Part shown: positions 11,084 to 19,047 of the stretch, one piece after another
Position numbering within the stretch: position 1 is the stretch's first letter
Layout: every line of letters begins with the position of its first letter
Assembly (NCBI RefSeq): GCF_009223885.1
Contig: NZ_CP045144.1
Span: forward strand, 1 to 64,000
Length of the DNA stretch: 64,000 nt
Source of the DNA: Ancylobacter sp. TS-1
GTDB lineage: Bacteria > Pseudomonadota > Alphaproteobacteria > Rhizobiales > Xanthobacteraceae
Reading direction: 5' to 3'
Notes under the pieces: model-generated
What the model was told of the DNA's origin: nothing
Databases searched by the model: none
What the model saw: the letters and a program-made list of their open reading frames with translations, nothing else
Translations under genes and position numbers: made by a program

Positions 11084-11920
11084 ATGGCCGAGGCACACGC
11101 CAAGCAGCACGACTACCACCTCGTCGAACCGAGCCCGTGGCCGTTCGTCATTTCGGTTTTCGCCTTCGTCATGGCCGTGGGCGCGGTGTTCTGGATGCAC
11201 GGCCAGCTGACGTCGCTGGTGTTCATCGCCGGCTTCCTCGGCGTCCTGTACACGATGATCGTGTGGTGGCGGGACATCATCCGCGAGGCTGAGCACGAGC
11301 ACCTGCATACCCCGGTGGTGCAGCTTCACCTGCGCTACGGCATGATCCTGTTCATCGCCTCCGAGGTGATGTTCTTCGTCGCCTGGTTCTGGGCCTTCTT
11401 CGACGCCGCGCTGTTCACCGGCGAGGAGATCAACTACACCCGCGCCCAGGTGACGGGCGGGCACTGGCCGCCGAACGGGATCGAGACGTTCAATCCCTGG
11501 CACCTGCCGCTGCTCAACACGCTGATCCTGCTGACCTCGGGCACCACGCTCACCTGGGCGCACCATGCGCTGGTGCATGGCGACCGCGAAAGCGCCAAGT
11601 GGGGCCTGTGGCTCACCGTCGGCCTCGGCTTCATCTTCTCGCTGCTGCAGGGCTTCGAGTATAGCCACGCTGAGTTCGCCTTCTCGGGCAACATCTACGG
11701 CGCGACCTTCTTCATGGCGACCGGCTTCCACGGCTTCCATGTGATCGTCGGCACCATCTTCCTCGCAGTGTGCCTGGGCCGTCTCTATGCCGGCCACTTC
11801 ACCGCGACCCATCATTTCGGCTTCGAGGCTGCCGCCTGGTACTGGCACTTCGTCGACGTGGTGTGGCTGTTCCTGTTCACCTTCATCTATGTCTGGGGCA
11901 GCTCCGGCGCCCCGCATTGA
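11084..11920 (+). CDS. coxC: Cytochrome c oxidase subunit III
   Basis: The third core subunit of the aa3 oxidase; it stabilises the complex and its proton uptake. The 278-residue protein has seven predicted helices. Typical family segments are [14 protein letters not shown] at the N-terminus, [21 protein letters not shown], containing the conserved acidic residue, and [15 protein letters not shown] followed by [23 protein letters not shown]. It follows ctaG by 72 bp and is followed by a strong terminator, so it closes the oxidase transcription unit. Confidence 0.97.
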   Translation: MAEAHAKQHDYHLVEPSPWPFVISVFAFVMAVGAVFWMHGQLTSLVFIAGFLGVLYTMIVWWRDIIREAEHEHLHTPVVQLHLRYGMILFIASEVMFFVAWFWAFFDAALFTGEEINYTRAQVTGGHWPPNGIETFNPWHLPLLNTLILLTSGTTLTWAHHALVHGDRESAKWGLWLTVGLGFIFSLLQGFEYSHAEFAFSGNIYGATFFMATGFHGFHVIVGTIFLAVCLGRLYAGHFTATHHFGFEAAAWYWHFVDVVWLFLFTFIYVWGSSGAPH

Positions 11921-11942
11921 AGGCGGCACGACATCGGCTCGA

Positions 11943-11968
11943 GGGGCGGCATTCAGCCGCCCCTTTTT
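11943..11968 (+). terminator. Rho-independent terminator after coxC
   Basis: GGGGCGGC-ATTCA-GCCGCCCC followed by five T residues, 22 bp past the coxC stop. It ends the coxBA-ctaBG-coxC unit. Confidence 0.9.
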
Positions 11969-12038
11969 CGTTGGCGGGGACAGGATCGCGCATTTTTGCG
12001 GATTTCCGGCCGCGCCGGATTGGTAGTAGAGAGACGGC

Positions 12039-12425
12039 ATGGACCTTCAGCCCTTCCACACCGGGGTTTCGCCCTACGCGGCCGGCCTCTCCTGCTCCTG
12101 CCCGCGCTGCGGCCGGGGTCGGCTCTTCAGCGGCTTCCTCACCGTCGCGCCGTCCTGCACCAGTTGCGGGCTCGACTACAGCTTCGACGATTCCGGCGAC
12201 GGCCCGGTGGTGTTCATCATCCTGGCGGCCGGCTCGCTGGTGGTGGGGCTCGCGCTGTGGGTCGAGCTGACCTGGGCGCCGCCCTTCTGGCTGCACGCGC
12301 TGCTGTGGACGCCGCTGGTGCTCATCTCGACGCTGGGCCTGTTGCGCCCGCTCAAGGCGACCATGATCGCCCTGCAATACGCCAAGCGCGCCCAGGAGGG
12401 GCGGCTCGACAAGGGTGATGCGTGA
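12039..12425 (+). CDS. DUF983 membrane protein
   Basis: A 128-residue DUF983 protein. The N-terminal cytoplasmic part has two CxxC pairs (CSCPRCGRGRLF and CTSCGLDY), a likely zinc ribbon; two membrane helices follow (about 55-75 and 80-105). Members sit beside coxC and SURF1 in most Rhizobiales, which suggests a part in oxidase biogenesis, but no activity is known to me. Its stop overlaps the GTG start of the SURF1 gene (GTGA), implying translational coupling. Confidence 0.88.
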   Translation: MDLQPFHTGVSPYAAGLSCSCPRCGRGRLFSGFLTVAPSCTSCGLDYSFDDSGDGPVVFIILAAGSLVVGLALWVELTWAPPFWLHALLWTPLVLISTLGLLRPLKATMIALQYAKRAQEGRLDKGDA

Positions 12426-13168
12426 GCGAGCCCTCCCGTTCGGCCCGGCGTCGTCTGCTGCCTGTCGCGCTGGCCGCGCTCGCCGCCTTCGGCGTGCTGG
12501 TGGGGCTCGGCATCTGGCAGCTGGAAAGGCTGGCCTGGAAGGAGTCCCTCATCGCGCAGGTCGAGGCTCGCATCCATGAGGCACCCGCCAACCTCCCCGA
12601 CGAGGCCGAGTGGCCGCGGGTGAGCTTCGCCGAGGACGAGTACCGGCGCGTGACCGCGCAGGGGCGCTTCCGTCACGACCTCGAAGTGCAGGTCTATGCG
12701 CTGATCGACGCCGCCCCCGACGGCTCGGGCGGCCCCGGCTACTGGGTCGTTACCCCGCTCGCGCTCGCCGACGGCGCCTATGTCCTCGTCAATCGCGGCT
12801 TCGTGCCGGTCGACAGGCGCGCGCCGTCGACGCGCCCCGAGGGGCAGGTCGACGGTGTCGTCACCGTCACCGGCCTGCTGCGGATGCCGGAGGAGGCGGC
12901 GATGTTCACGCCTCCCAACGATGCCGCCAAGGACAGCTGGTTCGTGCGCGACCCCGAGGCCGTCGCCGCGGCGAAGGGCATCCTGCGGGTCGCGCCCTTC
13001 CTGATCGACGCGGATGCGACGCCCAATCCGGGCGGGCTACCGCGCGGCGGGCTGACGCGCATCTCCTTCCCCAACCGCCATCTTGAATATGCGCTGACCT
13101 GGTTCGGGCTGGCGGGCTCGCTGCTGGCGGTGTTCGCCGCCCTCATATGGAGCCGGCGGCGCCGGTAA
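12422..13168 (+). CDS. SURF1-family oxidase assembly protein
   Basis: SURF1 proteins help insert haem a into subunit I of aa3 oxidases. The 248-residue protein has the family topology: a helix near the N-terminus (about 10-30, followed by LGIWQLERLAWKESLI), a periplasmic domain with GPGYWVVTPLALADGAYVLVNRGFVP, and a C-terminal helix (HLEYALTWFGLAGSLLAVFAALIW). The start is GTG at 12422, overlapping the DUF983 stop. It follows the oxidase genes but lies beyond their terminator. Confidence 0.93.
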   Translation: MSEPSRSARRRLLPVALAALAAFGVLVGLGIWQLERLAWKESLIAQVEARIHEAPANLPDEAEWPRVSFAEDEYRRVTAQGRFRHDLEVQVYALIDAAPDGSGGPGYWVVTPLALADGAYVLVNRGFVPVDRRAPSTRPEGQVDGVVTVTGLLRMPEEAAMFTPPNDAAKDSWFVRDPEAVAAAKGILRVAPFLIDADATPNPGGLPRGGLTRISFPNRHLEYALTWFGLAGSLLAVFAALIWSRRRR

Positions 13169-13248
13169 GCGGGACGGTGCCGCATGCCTTGCTTGCCTCC
13201 GGGCGGCGGCGCCTCTAGTTTGCCGGCGATTTCTGAGCGGAGGCGCGC

Positions 13249-14658
13249 GTGCGCTACATCTCGACCCGGGGCGAAGCGCCTGTGCTCGCCTTTTCCGATG
13301 CCCTGCTCGCCGGCCTTGCGCGCGACGGCGGCCTCTATGTGCCGGAAGCCTTCCCGGCGCTGGCGCCGCCGGAGATCGCCTGCCTTGCCGGCCATTCCTA
13401 TGCCGAGGTCGCCGGCCGGGTGATCGCGCCCTTCGTGGACTCGGTGTTCACCCCCGCCGTGCTGAAGCCGATGCTGGAGGAGGCCTACGCCTCCTTCCGC
13501 CATCCCGCGACGACGCCGCTGGTGCAGATCGCGCCCAACCGCTTCGTGCTGGAGCTGTTCCACGGCCCCACGCTCGCCTTCAAGGACGTGGCCATGCAGC
13601 TTCTCGGCCGCATGATGGACCATGTGCTGGTCGAGCGGGACCAGCGCGCCACCATTGTCGGCGCCACCTCCGGCGACACCGGCAGCGCCGCCATCGAGGC
13701 GTTTCGTGGCCGCGCGCGGACTGACGTGTTCATCCTCTACCCGGCCGGGCGCGTCTCCGAGGTGCAGCGCCGGCAGATGACCACGGTGGCGGACGCCAAT
13801 GTGCACGCCATTGCGATCGAGGGCACATTCGACGACTGCCAGGCGCATGTGAAGGCGCTGTTCAACAATCACGGCTTCCGCGACCGGCTCCAGCTCGCCG
13901 GCGTCAATTCGATCAACTGGGCGCGCATCGTCGCGCAGGTCGTCTACTATTTCGTGGCGGGCGTGGCGCTCGGCGCCCCACACCGCCCGGTGTCCTTCGT
14001 GGTGCCGACGGGCAATTTCGGCGACGTGCTGGCGGGCTATGTCGCCAAGCGCATGGGGCTGCCGGTCGACCGCCTTGTCATCGCCACCAACGTCAACGAC
14101 ATCCTCGCTCGCACCCTCGCCACCGGGCGCTACGAGGTGACGGGCGTCGAACCGTCCTCCTCGCCCTCGATGGACATTCAGGTCTCGTCGAATTTCGAGC
14201 GCGTGCTGTTCGAGGCGCTGGAGCGCGACGCCGGCGCGCTGCGCGGGCTGATGGCCTCGCTCGGCCAGTCCGGCGCCTTCTCGCCGCCCAACAGCGCCCT
14301 TGAGGCGATCCGCGCCGATTTCGACGCCGGCCGCACCGATGAGGCGCAGACGGCGCAGACCATCGCGCGGGTGCGGGCCGAGACGGGCTATCTGCTCGAT
14401 CCGCACACGGCGGTCGCGGTCTCGGTGGCCGAGCGCGTCAAGCACGATCCGCGCGTGCCGCAGGTGGTGCTGGCCACCGCGCATCCTGCCAAGTTCCCCG
14501 ATGCGGTGGAGCGCGCCTGCGGCGAGCGTCCGGCCCTGCCGCCGCATCTGGCGGACCTGCTGGAGCGGCCCGAGCGCACGCCCACCCTGCCGAACGACAT
14601 CGCCGCCATCGAGGCGTACATCGCCCGCCATGCCCGCGCGGCGGAGATGGTGGCATGA
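13249..14658 (+). CDS. thrC: Threonine synthase
   Basis: A PLP-dependent enzyme converting O-phosphohomoserine to threonine. The 469-residue protein belongs to the longer proteobacterial/fungal type. The N-terminus MRYISTRGEAPVLAFSDALLAGLARDGGLYVPE is diagnostic; the PLP lysine is in HGPTLAFKDVAMQ, and the phosphate-binding loops ATSGDTGSAA and VPTGNFGDVLAGY are present. The start codon is GTG. It ends in ATGA, overlapping the start of the M16 peptidase gene. Confidence 0.96.
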   Translation: MRYISTRGEAPVLAFSDALLAGLARDGGLYVPEAFPALAPPEIACLAGHSYAEVAGRVIAPFVDSVFTPAVLKPMLEEAYASFRHPATTPLVQIAPNRFVLELFHGPTLAFKDVAMQLLGRMMDHVLVERDQRATIVGATSGDTGSAAIEAFRGRARTDVFILYPAGRVSEVQRRQMTTVADANVHAIAIEGTFDDCQAHVKALFNNHGFRDRLQLAGVNSINWARIVAQVVYYFVAGVALGAPHRPVSFVVPTGNFGDVLAGYVAKRMGLPVDRLVIATNVNDILARTLATGRYEVTGVEPSSSPSMDIQVSSNFERVLFEALERDAGALRGLMASLGQSGAFSPPNSALEAIRADFDAGRTDEAQTAQTIARVRAETGYLLDPHTAVAVSVAERVKHDPRVPQVVLATAHPAKFPDAVERACGERPALPPHLADLLERPERTPTLPNDIAAIEAYIARHARAAEMVA

Positions 14659-15941
14659 ACGAGGACCGGACGAGCGGCCCGCGCATCACCCGGCTGGAAA
14701 ACGGCGTCACCGTCGTCACCGATTCCATGCCCCACCTCGCCACCGCCTCGCTCGGTATATGGGCCGGGGCCGGCGCGCGCGACGAGGAGGCGGACGAGCA
14801 CGGCATCTCCCATCTGCTGGAGCATATGGCGTTCAAGGGCACGCGCCGCCGCTCGGCCCGCGCCATCGCCGAGGAGATCGAGGCGGTCGGCGGCGACATC
14901 AACGCGGCGACCAGCGTCGAGCACACCACCTACAATGCCCGCGTGCTGGGCGAGGACGTGCCGCTCGCCCTCGACGTGCTGTCCGACATCTTCACCGAGC
15001 CGGCCTTCGACCCCGAGGAACTGACGCGCGAACACAATGTGATCGTGCAGGAAATCGGCGCTGCGCTCGACACGCCGGACGATCTCGTCTTCGACCTGTT
15101 CCAGGAGCGGGCCTTCCCCGGGCAGGCCATCGGCCGTTCCATCCTCGGTACGCCGTCGAGCGTGCGCTCCTTCGGGCCGGATCGGCTGCGCACCTATCTC
15201 GCGCGCAACTATCGGGCGCGCAGGACCATCGTCGCGGCGGCCGGGGCGGTCGATCACGAGCGCATCGTCGAGGAAGCCTCGAAGCGCCTGGGCGGCGTCG
15301 GGGCCGAGGACAAGCCCGTTCCCCAGCCGAGCCGCTATGAGGGCGGGGTCGAGATCGGCGGCGGGCGCGATCTCGAACAGGCGCATCTGCTGGTCGGCCT
15401 GCCGGGCCTGTCCTATCGCGACCCCGGCTTCCATGCCTTGCAGATCTTCACCAACGTGCTCGGCGGGGGCATGTCCTCGCGGCTGTTCCAGGAAGTCCGC
15501 GAGGCGCGAGGCCTGTGCTACGCGGTCTATTCCTTCCACTGGGCCTATTCCGACACGGGGCTGTTCGGCATCTATGCCGGCACCGATGGCGGTGACGTCA
15601 ACGAACTGGTGTCGGTCGTGGTCGATCAGGTGGGGGAGACCATCGAAACGATGAGCGAGGCCGAGCTTTCCCGCTCCAAGGCGCAGGCCAAGGTCGGGCT
15701 GCTGGCCGCGCTGGAGAGTTCCGGCGCGCGCGCCGACCAGCTCGCCCGCCAGATGCTGGCCTTCGGCCGGCCGATCCCGCTGGAGGAGATCGTCGGCAAG
15801 GTCGAGGCGGTGACGCTCGACGACGCCAAGGCGGCGGGCCGGGCGCTGATCGCGCGCGGGCGGCCGACATTCACCGCGCTGGGCCCCGGAAAATCGCTTG
15901 AATCGGCGGCGCGCATCGCGGAACGTCTGTCACCAGCGTAA
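14655..15941 (+). CDS. M16-family zinc peptidase (mitochondrial processing peptidase-like)
   Basis: A 428-residue member of the pitrilysin/insulinase family, related to the beta subunit of mitochondrial processing peptidase. The inverted zinc motif HLLEH is in DEHGISHLLEHMAFKGT near residue 55, with the downstream glutamate in the ASVEHTTYNARVL to DVLSDIF region. The inactive C-terminal half retains the ARGLCYAVYSF segment. No signal peptide is evident, so it is likely cytoplasmic. It overlaps thrC by 4 bp, a conserved pairing in Rhizobiales; the physiological substrate is unknown. Confidence 0.93.
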   Translation: MNEDRTSGPRITRLENGVTVVTDSMPHLATASLGIWAGAGARDEEADEHGISHLLEHMAFKGTRRRSARAIAEEIEAVGGDINAATSVEHTTYNARVLGEDVPLALDVLSDIFTEPAFDPEELTREHNVIVQEIGAALDTPDDLVFDLFQERAFPGQAIGRSILGTPSSVRSFGPDRLRTYLARNYRARRTIVAAAGAVDHERIVEEASKRLGGVGAEDKPVPQPSRYEGGVEIGGGRDLEQAHLLVGLPGLSYRDPGFHALQIFTNVLGGGMSSRLFQEVREARGLCYAVYSFHWAYSDTGLFGIYAGTDGGDVNELVSVVVDQVGETIETMSEAELSRSKAQAKVGLLAALESSGARADQLARQMLAFGRPIPLEEIVGKVEAVTLDDAKAAGRALIARGRPTFTALGPGKSLESAARIAERLSPA

Positions 15942-15961
15942 CCTGCCGTCGCGGCACCGAC

Positions 15962-16603
15962 ATGGCCCTTTTCCGCTCCGTTTCCTGGCATGAGCCGCCG
16001 ATGCTCATCGAGGGCGAAGCGGTATTGCTGCGCATGCCGCAAATGTCGGACTTTGCGGCCTGGGCGGCGCTGCGCGAGCGCAGCCGGACCTTCCTGACGC
16101 CGTGGGAGCCGATCTGGCCGGCCTATGACCTGACCCGCGGCTCGTTCCGCCGGCGCATGCGCCGCTACACGCGCGACGTCCGCGAGGATCTCGCCTATCC
16201 CTTCCTCGTCTTCCGCCGCTCGGACAGGGCGCTGCTGGGCGGCCTCTCGCTGTCCAATGTCCGGCGGGGCGTGACCCAGACCGCGAACCTCGGCTACTGG
16301 ATGGGTGAGCCCTATGCCGGCCGGGGCTATATGAGCGCGGCGGTGCGCGCGCTGCTGCCCTTCGCCCATGGCACGCTGGGTCTGCGCCGCATCGAGGCGG
16401 CGTGCCTTCCGCACAACGCCCCTTCGATCCGCCTGCTGGAAGGCTCCGGCTTCCAGCGCGAGGGCTATGGCCGGGAATATCTGTGCATCAACGGCGTCTG
16501 GCAGGACCACCTGCTGTTCGCCCGCCTCGGCACCGATGCGATCGCCCCGGCGCGGCGGCTCGAAGCTCCCAGTTTGGTACCGTTCGAAAGTGGAAAAGAG
16601 TAA
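15962..16603 (+). CDS. GNAT N-acetyltransferase, RimJ/RimL-like
   Basis: A 213-residue acetyltransferase of the GNAT superfamily. The acetyl-CoA-binding region reads LGYWMGEPYAGRGYMSAAVRALLPFAHGTLGLRRIEAACLPHNAPSI; the pattern GYWxxxxYxGxGY ... RIEA resembles the RimJ/RimL group that acetylates protein N-termini or related substrates. It lies 20 bp after the M16 peptidase gene and is probably the last gene of the thrC unit. The target is not predictable. Confidence 0.88.
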   Translation: MALFRSVSWHEPPMLIEGEAVLLRMPQMSDFAAWAALRERSRTFLTPWEPIWPAYDLTRGSFRRRMRRYTRDVREDLAYPFLVFRRSDRALLGGLSLSNVRRGVTQTANLGYWMGEPYAGRGYMSAAVRALLPFAHGTLGLRRIEAACLPHNAPSIRLLEGSGFQREGYGREYLCINGVWQDHLLFARLGTDAIAPARRLEAPSLVPFESGKE

Positions 16604-16739
16604 GTCGAGCGGCGCTAATCTAGAACTTATAAAAATAGGCGCAGCGAAAACTAGCTGGATCGGATCACACGATCGGTAGATTGCTTTTTGCCGATTGACG
16701 GCGGTTCTGAATAGCGCGAAAAAGAAGACGAAGGCCAAA

Positions 16740-16756
16740 TTTAGAATAATTCTAAA
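16740..16756. promoter_or_regulatory. Irr-type iron control element upstream of bfd
   Basis: TTTAGAA-TAA-TTCTAAA is a perfect inverted repeat (pairing extends one more base each side) and matches the iron control element bound by Irr in Rhizobiales. It lies 28 bp before the bfd start. Irr binding is inferred from the match. Confidence 0.85.
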
Positions 16757-16784
16757 TGGTCGATCACTTCGGTCCCGCCTCTCG

Positions 16785-17066
16785 ATGATCGTCTGTTCCT
16801 GCAATGTGCTTTCCGACCGTCAGATCCGCGACGCGATGACGGAAACGCAGGCGCCTGTGCGCTCGGTCGGGCAGGTCTACCGTTGCCTGGGCTGCAGCGC
16901 CCAGTGCGGCCGCTGCGCGCGCACCATCCGCAAGCTGATCGACGATGTGAACGCGGCCTCCTGCGGCGGCTGCGCCCGCGATTGCCCGGTCGCCGCCCAT
17001 GCCCATTCGGACCACGCGCATACGCATACGCACGCCGCGCCGGTGCACGCCATCGCCGCAGAATGA
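16785..17066 (+). CDS. bfd: Bacterioferritin-associated ferredoxin with Cys/His-rich tail
   Basis: Bfd is a small [2Fe-2S] ferredoxin that donates electrons to bacterioferritin to release stored iron. The 93-residue protein starts MIVCSCNVLSDRQIRD, with cluster ligands C4 and C6 and the AQCGRC pair C41/C44. It is longer than the 64-residue E. coli protein. An added C34/C37 pair precedes the usual ligands, and the tail adds C60, C63 and C67 plus seven histidines between 72 and 88. The tail looks metal-binding, which is inference. The ATG at 16785 is chosen on family similarity. An Irr-type box precedes it and bfr follows. Confidence 0.9.
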   Translation: MIVCSCNVLSDRQIRDAMTETQAPVRSVGQVYRCLGCSAQCGRCARTIRKLIDDVNAASCGGCARDCPVAAHAHSDHAHTHTHAAPVHAIAAE

Positions 17067-17110
17067 AGGCATCCTCCACCACAGCGTGGTGTGAGCACAT
17101 TGCCTAGTGA

Positions 17111-17125
17111 TTAGAAGTCTTCTAA
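17111..17125. promoter_or_regulatory. Irr-type iron control element upstream of bfr
   Basis: TTAGAA-GTC-TTCTAA is a perfect 6+3+6 inverted repeat, 33 bp before the bfr start codon. It matches the Irr box consensus; bacterioferritin genes are known Irr-repressed targets under iron limitation in related bacteria. Confidence 0.85.
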
Positions 17126-17158
17126 AAAGATGGCAGTCCCAGAACGAGAGGCGCTGCC

Positions 17159-17635
17159 ATGAAGGGCGACACCAAGGTCATCGAGTATCTCAATCGCGGC
17201 GTCCGGTCGGAGCTGACCGCGATCAACCAGTACTGGCTGCATTACCGCATGCTGGACAACTGGGGTTACAAGAAACTCGCCGCCAAGTGGCGCGAGGAGT
17301 CCATCGAGGAAATGCAGCACGCGGATCGCTTCATCGACCGCATCCTCTTCCTCGAAGGTCTGCCGAACCTGCAGGTGCTCGATCCGCTGCGCATCGGCCA
17401 GGACATCAAGGAAGTGATCGAGTGCGACCTCGCCGCCGAGATCGAGGCGCGCGCGCTCTATCAGGAAGCCGCGACCTATTGCGAGAGCGTTCAGGACTAT
17501 CCGAGCCGCGACCTGTTCAAGGCGCTGATGGCGGATGAGGAAGGCCATATCGACTTTCTCGAGACCCAGCTCGACCTGATCGCCAATCTCGGCCTTCAGC
17601 TCTACGCCCAGCATCATATCGGTGGGCTGGACTGA
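17159..17635 (+). CDS. bfr: Bacterioferritin
   Basis: A 24-mer iron-storage ferritin that oxidises and mineralises iron and binds haem at subunit interfaces. The 158-residue protein aligns end to end with E. coli Bfr ([12 protein letters not shown]...). Diiron ligands are visible as E18, E51 and H54 in IEEMQHAD, E94 and then E127/H130 in [10 protein letters not shown]. The haem-ligating Met52 is conserved, so this is a haem-binding bacterioferritin rather than a haem-free paralogue. It has its own Irr-type box and a terminator, and follows bfd by 92 bp. Confidence 0.96.
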   Translation: MKGDTKVIEYLNRGVRSELTAINQYWLHYRMLDNWGYKKLAAKWREESIEEMQHADRFIDRILFLEGLPNLQVLDPLRIGQDIKEVIECDLAAEIEARALYQEAATYCESVQDYPSRDLFKALMADEEGHIDFLETQLDLIANLGLQLYAQHHIGGLD

Positions 17636-17660
17636 ACCGGGCCTGAGCTGCACGGCAACG

Positions 17661-17687
17661 GGGCCGGTCCTGCGACCGGCCCTTTTT
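17661..17687 (+). terminator. Rho-independent terminator after bfr
   Basis: GGGCCGGTC-CTGC-GACCGGCCC stem-loop followed by TTTTT, 25 bp past the bfr stop. Confidence 0.9.
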
Positions 17688-17765
17688 CGTGGGCATCGCT
17701 CATGAGCCTGCGCCATCGCGCTGATGGCACTCGACAACTTGCCCGCGTCTCGATGCACTTTTGCA

Positions 17766-17780
17766 TTAGACTTATTCTAA
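17766..17780. promoter_or_regulatory. Irr-type iron control element upstream of fbpA
   Basis: TTAGAC-TTA-TTCTAA has one mismatch to the perfect 6+3+6 repeat seen before bfd and bfr. It lies 126 bp upstream of fbpA, in a short A+T-rich patch that also holds other small inverted repeats (ATGCA-CTTT-TGCAT at about 17753; AAGATA/TATCTT at about 17779-17801). Confidence 0.75.
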
Positions 17781-17807
17781 GATATTGAAATAACGTATCT
17801 TTTCATT

Positions 17808-17825
17808 GACCGCCCTAGGGCGGTC
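17808..17825. repeat. Perfect 18-bp palindrome in the fbpA leader
   Basis: GACCGCCCTAGGGCGGTC is fully self-complementary with no loop. It lies 27 bp downstream of the Irr-type box and 81 bp before fbpA, so probably in the 5' leader or at the promoter. It suggests an operator for a dimeric regulator; the protein is unknown. Confidence 0.55.
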
Positions 17826-17906
17826 CATTACCGCCTCCTGCGAACCTTACGTCAGGCCCGTTCCGGGAATGCCCCGGCCGCCCGGCCCCGCGCGCAGGAG
17901 ACAGAC

Positions 17907-18947
17907 ATGACGCACGCCGCACTTGCTCGCCGCCTCGTCCTCGCCGGCCTTGCCGCCACGAGCCTCGGCCTCGCGCCGCTCGGGGCCTCGGCGGAAGAAG
18001 TCGTCAACATCTACACGACCCGCGAGCCCGGCCTCGCCAAGCCGCTCTTCGACGGCTTCACCGAGAAGACCGGCATCAAGGTCAACAGCGTGTTCGTGAA
18101 GGACGGCCTCGTCGAGCGCGTGAAGGCGGAAGGCGCGGGCTCCCCGGCGGACGTCCTGATGACCGTCGATGTCGGCGCGCTGCTCGATCTCGTCGACCAG
18201 GGCGTAACCCAGCCAGTCAAGTCCGACGTGCTGGACAAGTCCATTCCCGCCAATCTGCGTGGCGCCAACGGCGACTGGTTCGCCCTCTCCGCGCGCGCCC
18301 GCGTCGCCTATGTCTCCAAGGACCGCGTAAAGGCGACGGCGCTGACCTATGAGGATTTCGCCGATCCGAAGTGGAAGGGCGAGGTCTGCATCCGTTCTGG
18401 CAAGCACCCCTACAACACGGCTCTGATCGCGGCCTACATCGTCCATCACGGCGAGGCGAAGGCCGAGGAGTGGCTGAAGGGGATCAAGGCCAACCTCGCC
18501 CGCAAGGCGGCCGGCGGCGACCGTGAGGTGGCGCGCGATATTCTCGGCGACATCTGCGATCTCGGCCTCGCCAATTCCTACTATGTGGGCCTCATGCGCT
18601 CCGGCAAGGGCGGCCCCGAGCAGGAGGAATGGGGCAAGGCGATCAACGTGATCCTGCCGACCTTCGAGGGCGGCGGCACGCATGTGAACATCTCCGGCGC
18701 CAGCGTCGCCAAGAACGCGCCCAACAAGGCCAACGCGGTCAAGCTGCTCGAATATCTCGTCTCTCCCGAGGCGCAGGCGCTCTACGCCAAGGGCAATTTC
18801 GAGTATCCCGTCGTGCCGGGTGCCCCGGTCGACCCGATCATCGCCGCCTTCGGCCCGCTCAAGGTCGACAATGTCGATCTCGTCGCGGTCGCCAAGGCCC
18901 GCAAGGCCGCCGCCGACCTCGCCGACAAGGTGGGCTTCGACAACTAG
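17907..18947 (+). CDS. fbpA: Ferric-iron ABC transporter, periplasmic binding protein
   Basis: A 346-residue periplasmic ferric-binding protein of the FbpA/FutA type. The signal peptide (RRLVLAGLAATSLGLAPLGASA) is cleaved near residue 30, and the mature part begins EEVVNIYTTREPGLAKPLFDGF, typical of iron-binding members. The adjacent tyrosines Y225/Y226 in LANSYYVGLM correspond to the Tyr pair that coordinates Fe(III) in FbpA. Irr-type box and a perfect palindrome lie upstream. The permease gene follows, separated by two strong hairpins. Confidence 0.93.
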   Translation: MTHAALARRLVLAGLAATSLGLAPLGASAEEVVNIYTTREPGLAKPLFDGFTEKTGIKVNSVFVKDGLVERVKAEGAGSPADVLMTVDVGALLDLVDQGVTQPVKSDVLDKSIPANLRGANGDWFALSARARVAYVSKDRVKATALTYEDFADPKWKGEVCIRSGKHPYNTALIAAYIVHHGEAKAEEWLKGIKANLARKAAGGDREVARDILGDICDLGLANSYYVGLMRSGKGGPEQEEWGKAINVILPTFEGGGTHVNISGASVAKNAPNKANAVKLLEYLVSPEAQALYAKGNFEYPVVPGAPVDPIIAAFGPLKVDNVDLVAVAKARKAAADLADKVGFDN

Positions 18948-18955
18948 ATCTGGTA

Positions 18956-18987
18956 GGCGCGGTGTTGGCCATGATGGACACCGCGCC
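18956..18987 (+). other. Intercistronic hairpin after fbpA
   Basis: GGCGCGGTGT and ACACCGCGCC form a perfect 10-bp stem around a 12-nt loop, 8 bp past the fbpA stop, with no T-run. Such stems commonly protect the binding-protein part of a transporter mRNA and lower read-through to the permease. Confidence 0.65.
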
Positions 18988-19012
18988 GCCCCGCCCTGAT
19001 GCCTCCCTGAAA

Positions 19013-19035
19013 CCCGGAGCGGTCGCCGCTCCGGG
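19013..19035 (+). other. Hairpin immediately before fbpB
   Basis: CCCGGAGCGG-TCG-CCGCTCCGGG, a 10-bp stem ending one base before the ATG at 19036. It would hinder ribosome binding at that ATG, which is one reason to prefer the ATG at 19048. Confidence 0.6.
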
Positions 19036-19047
19036 ATGTCGTGCGAC

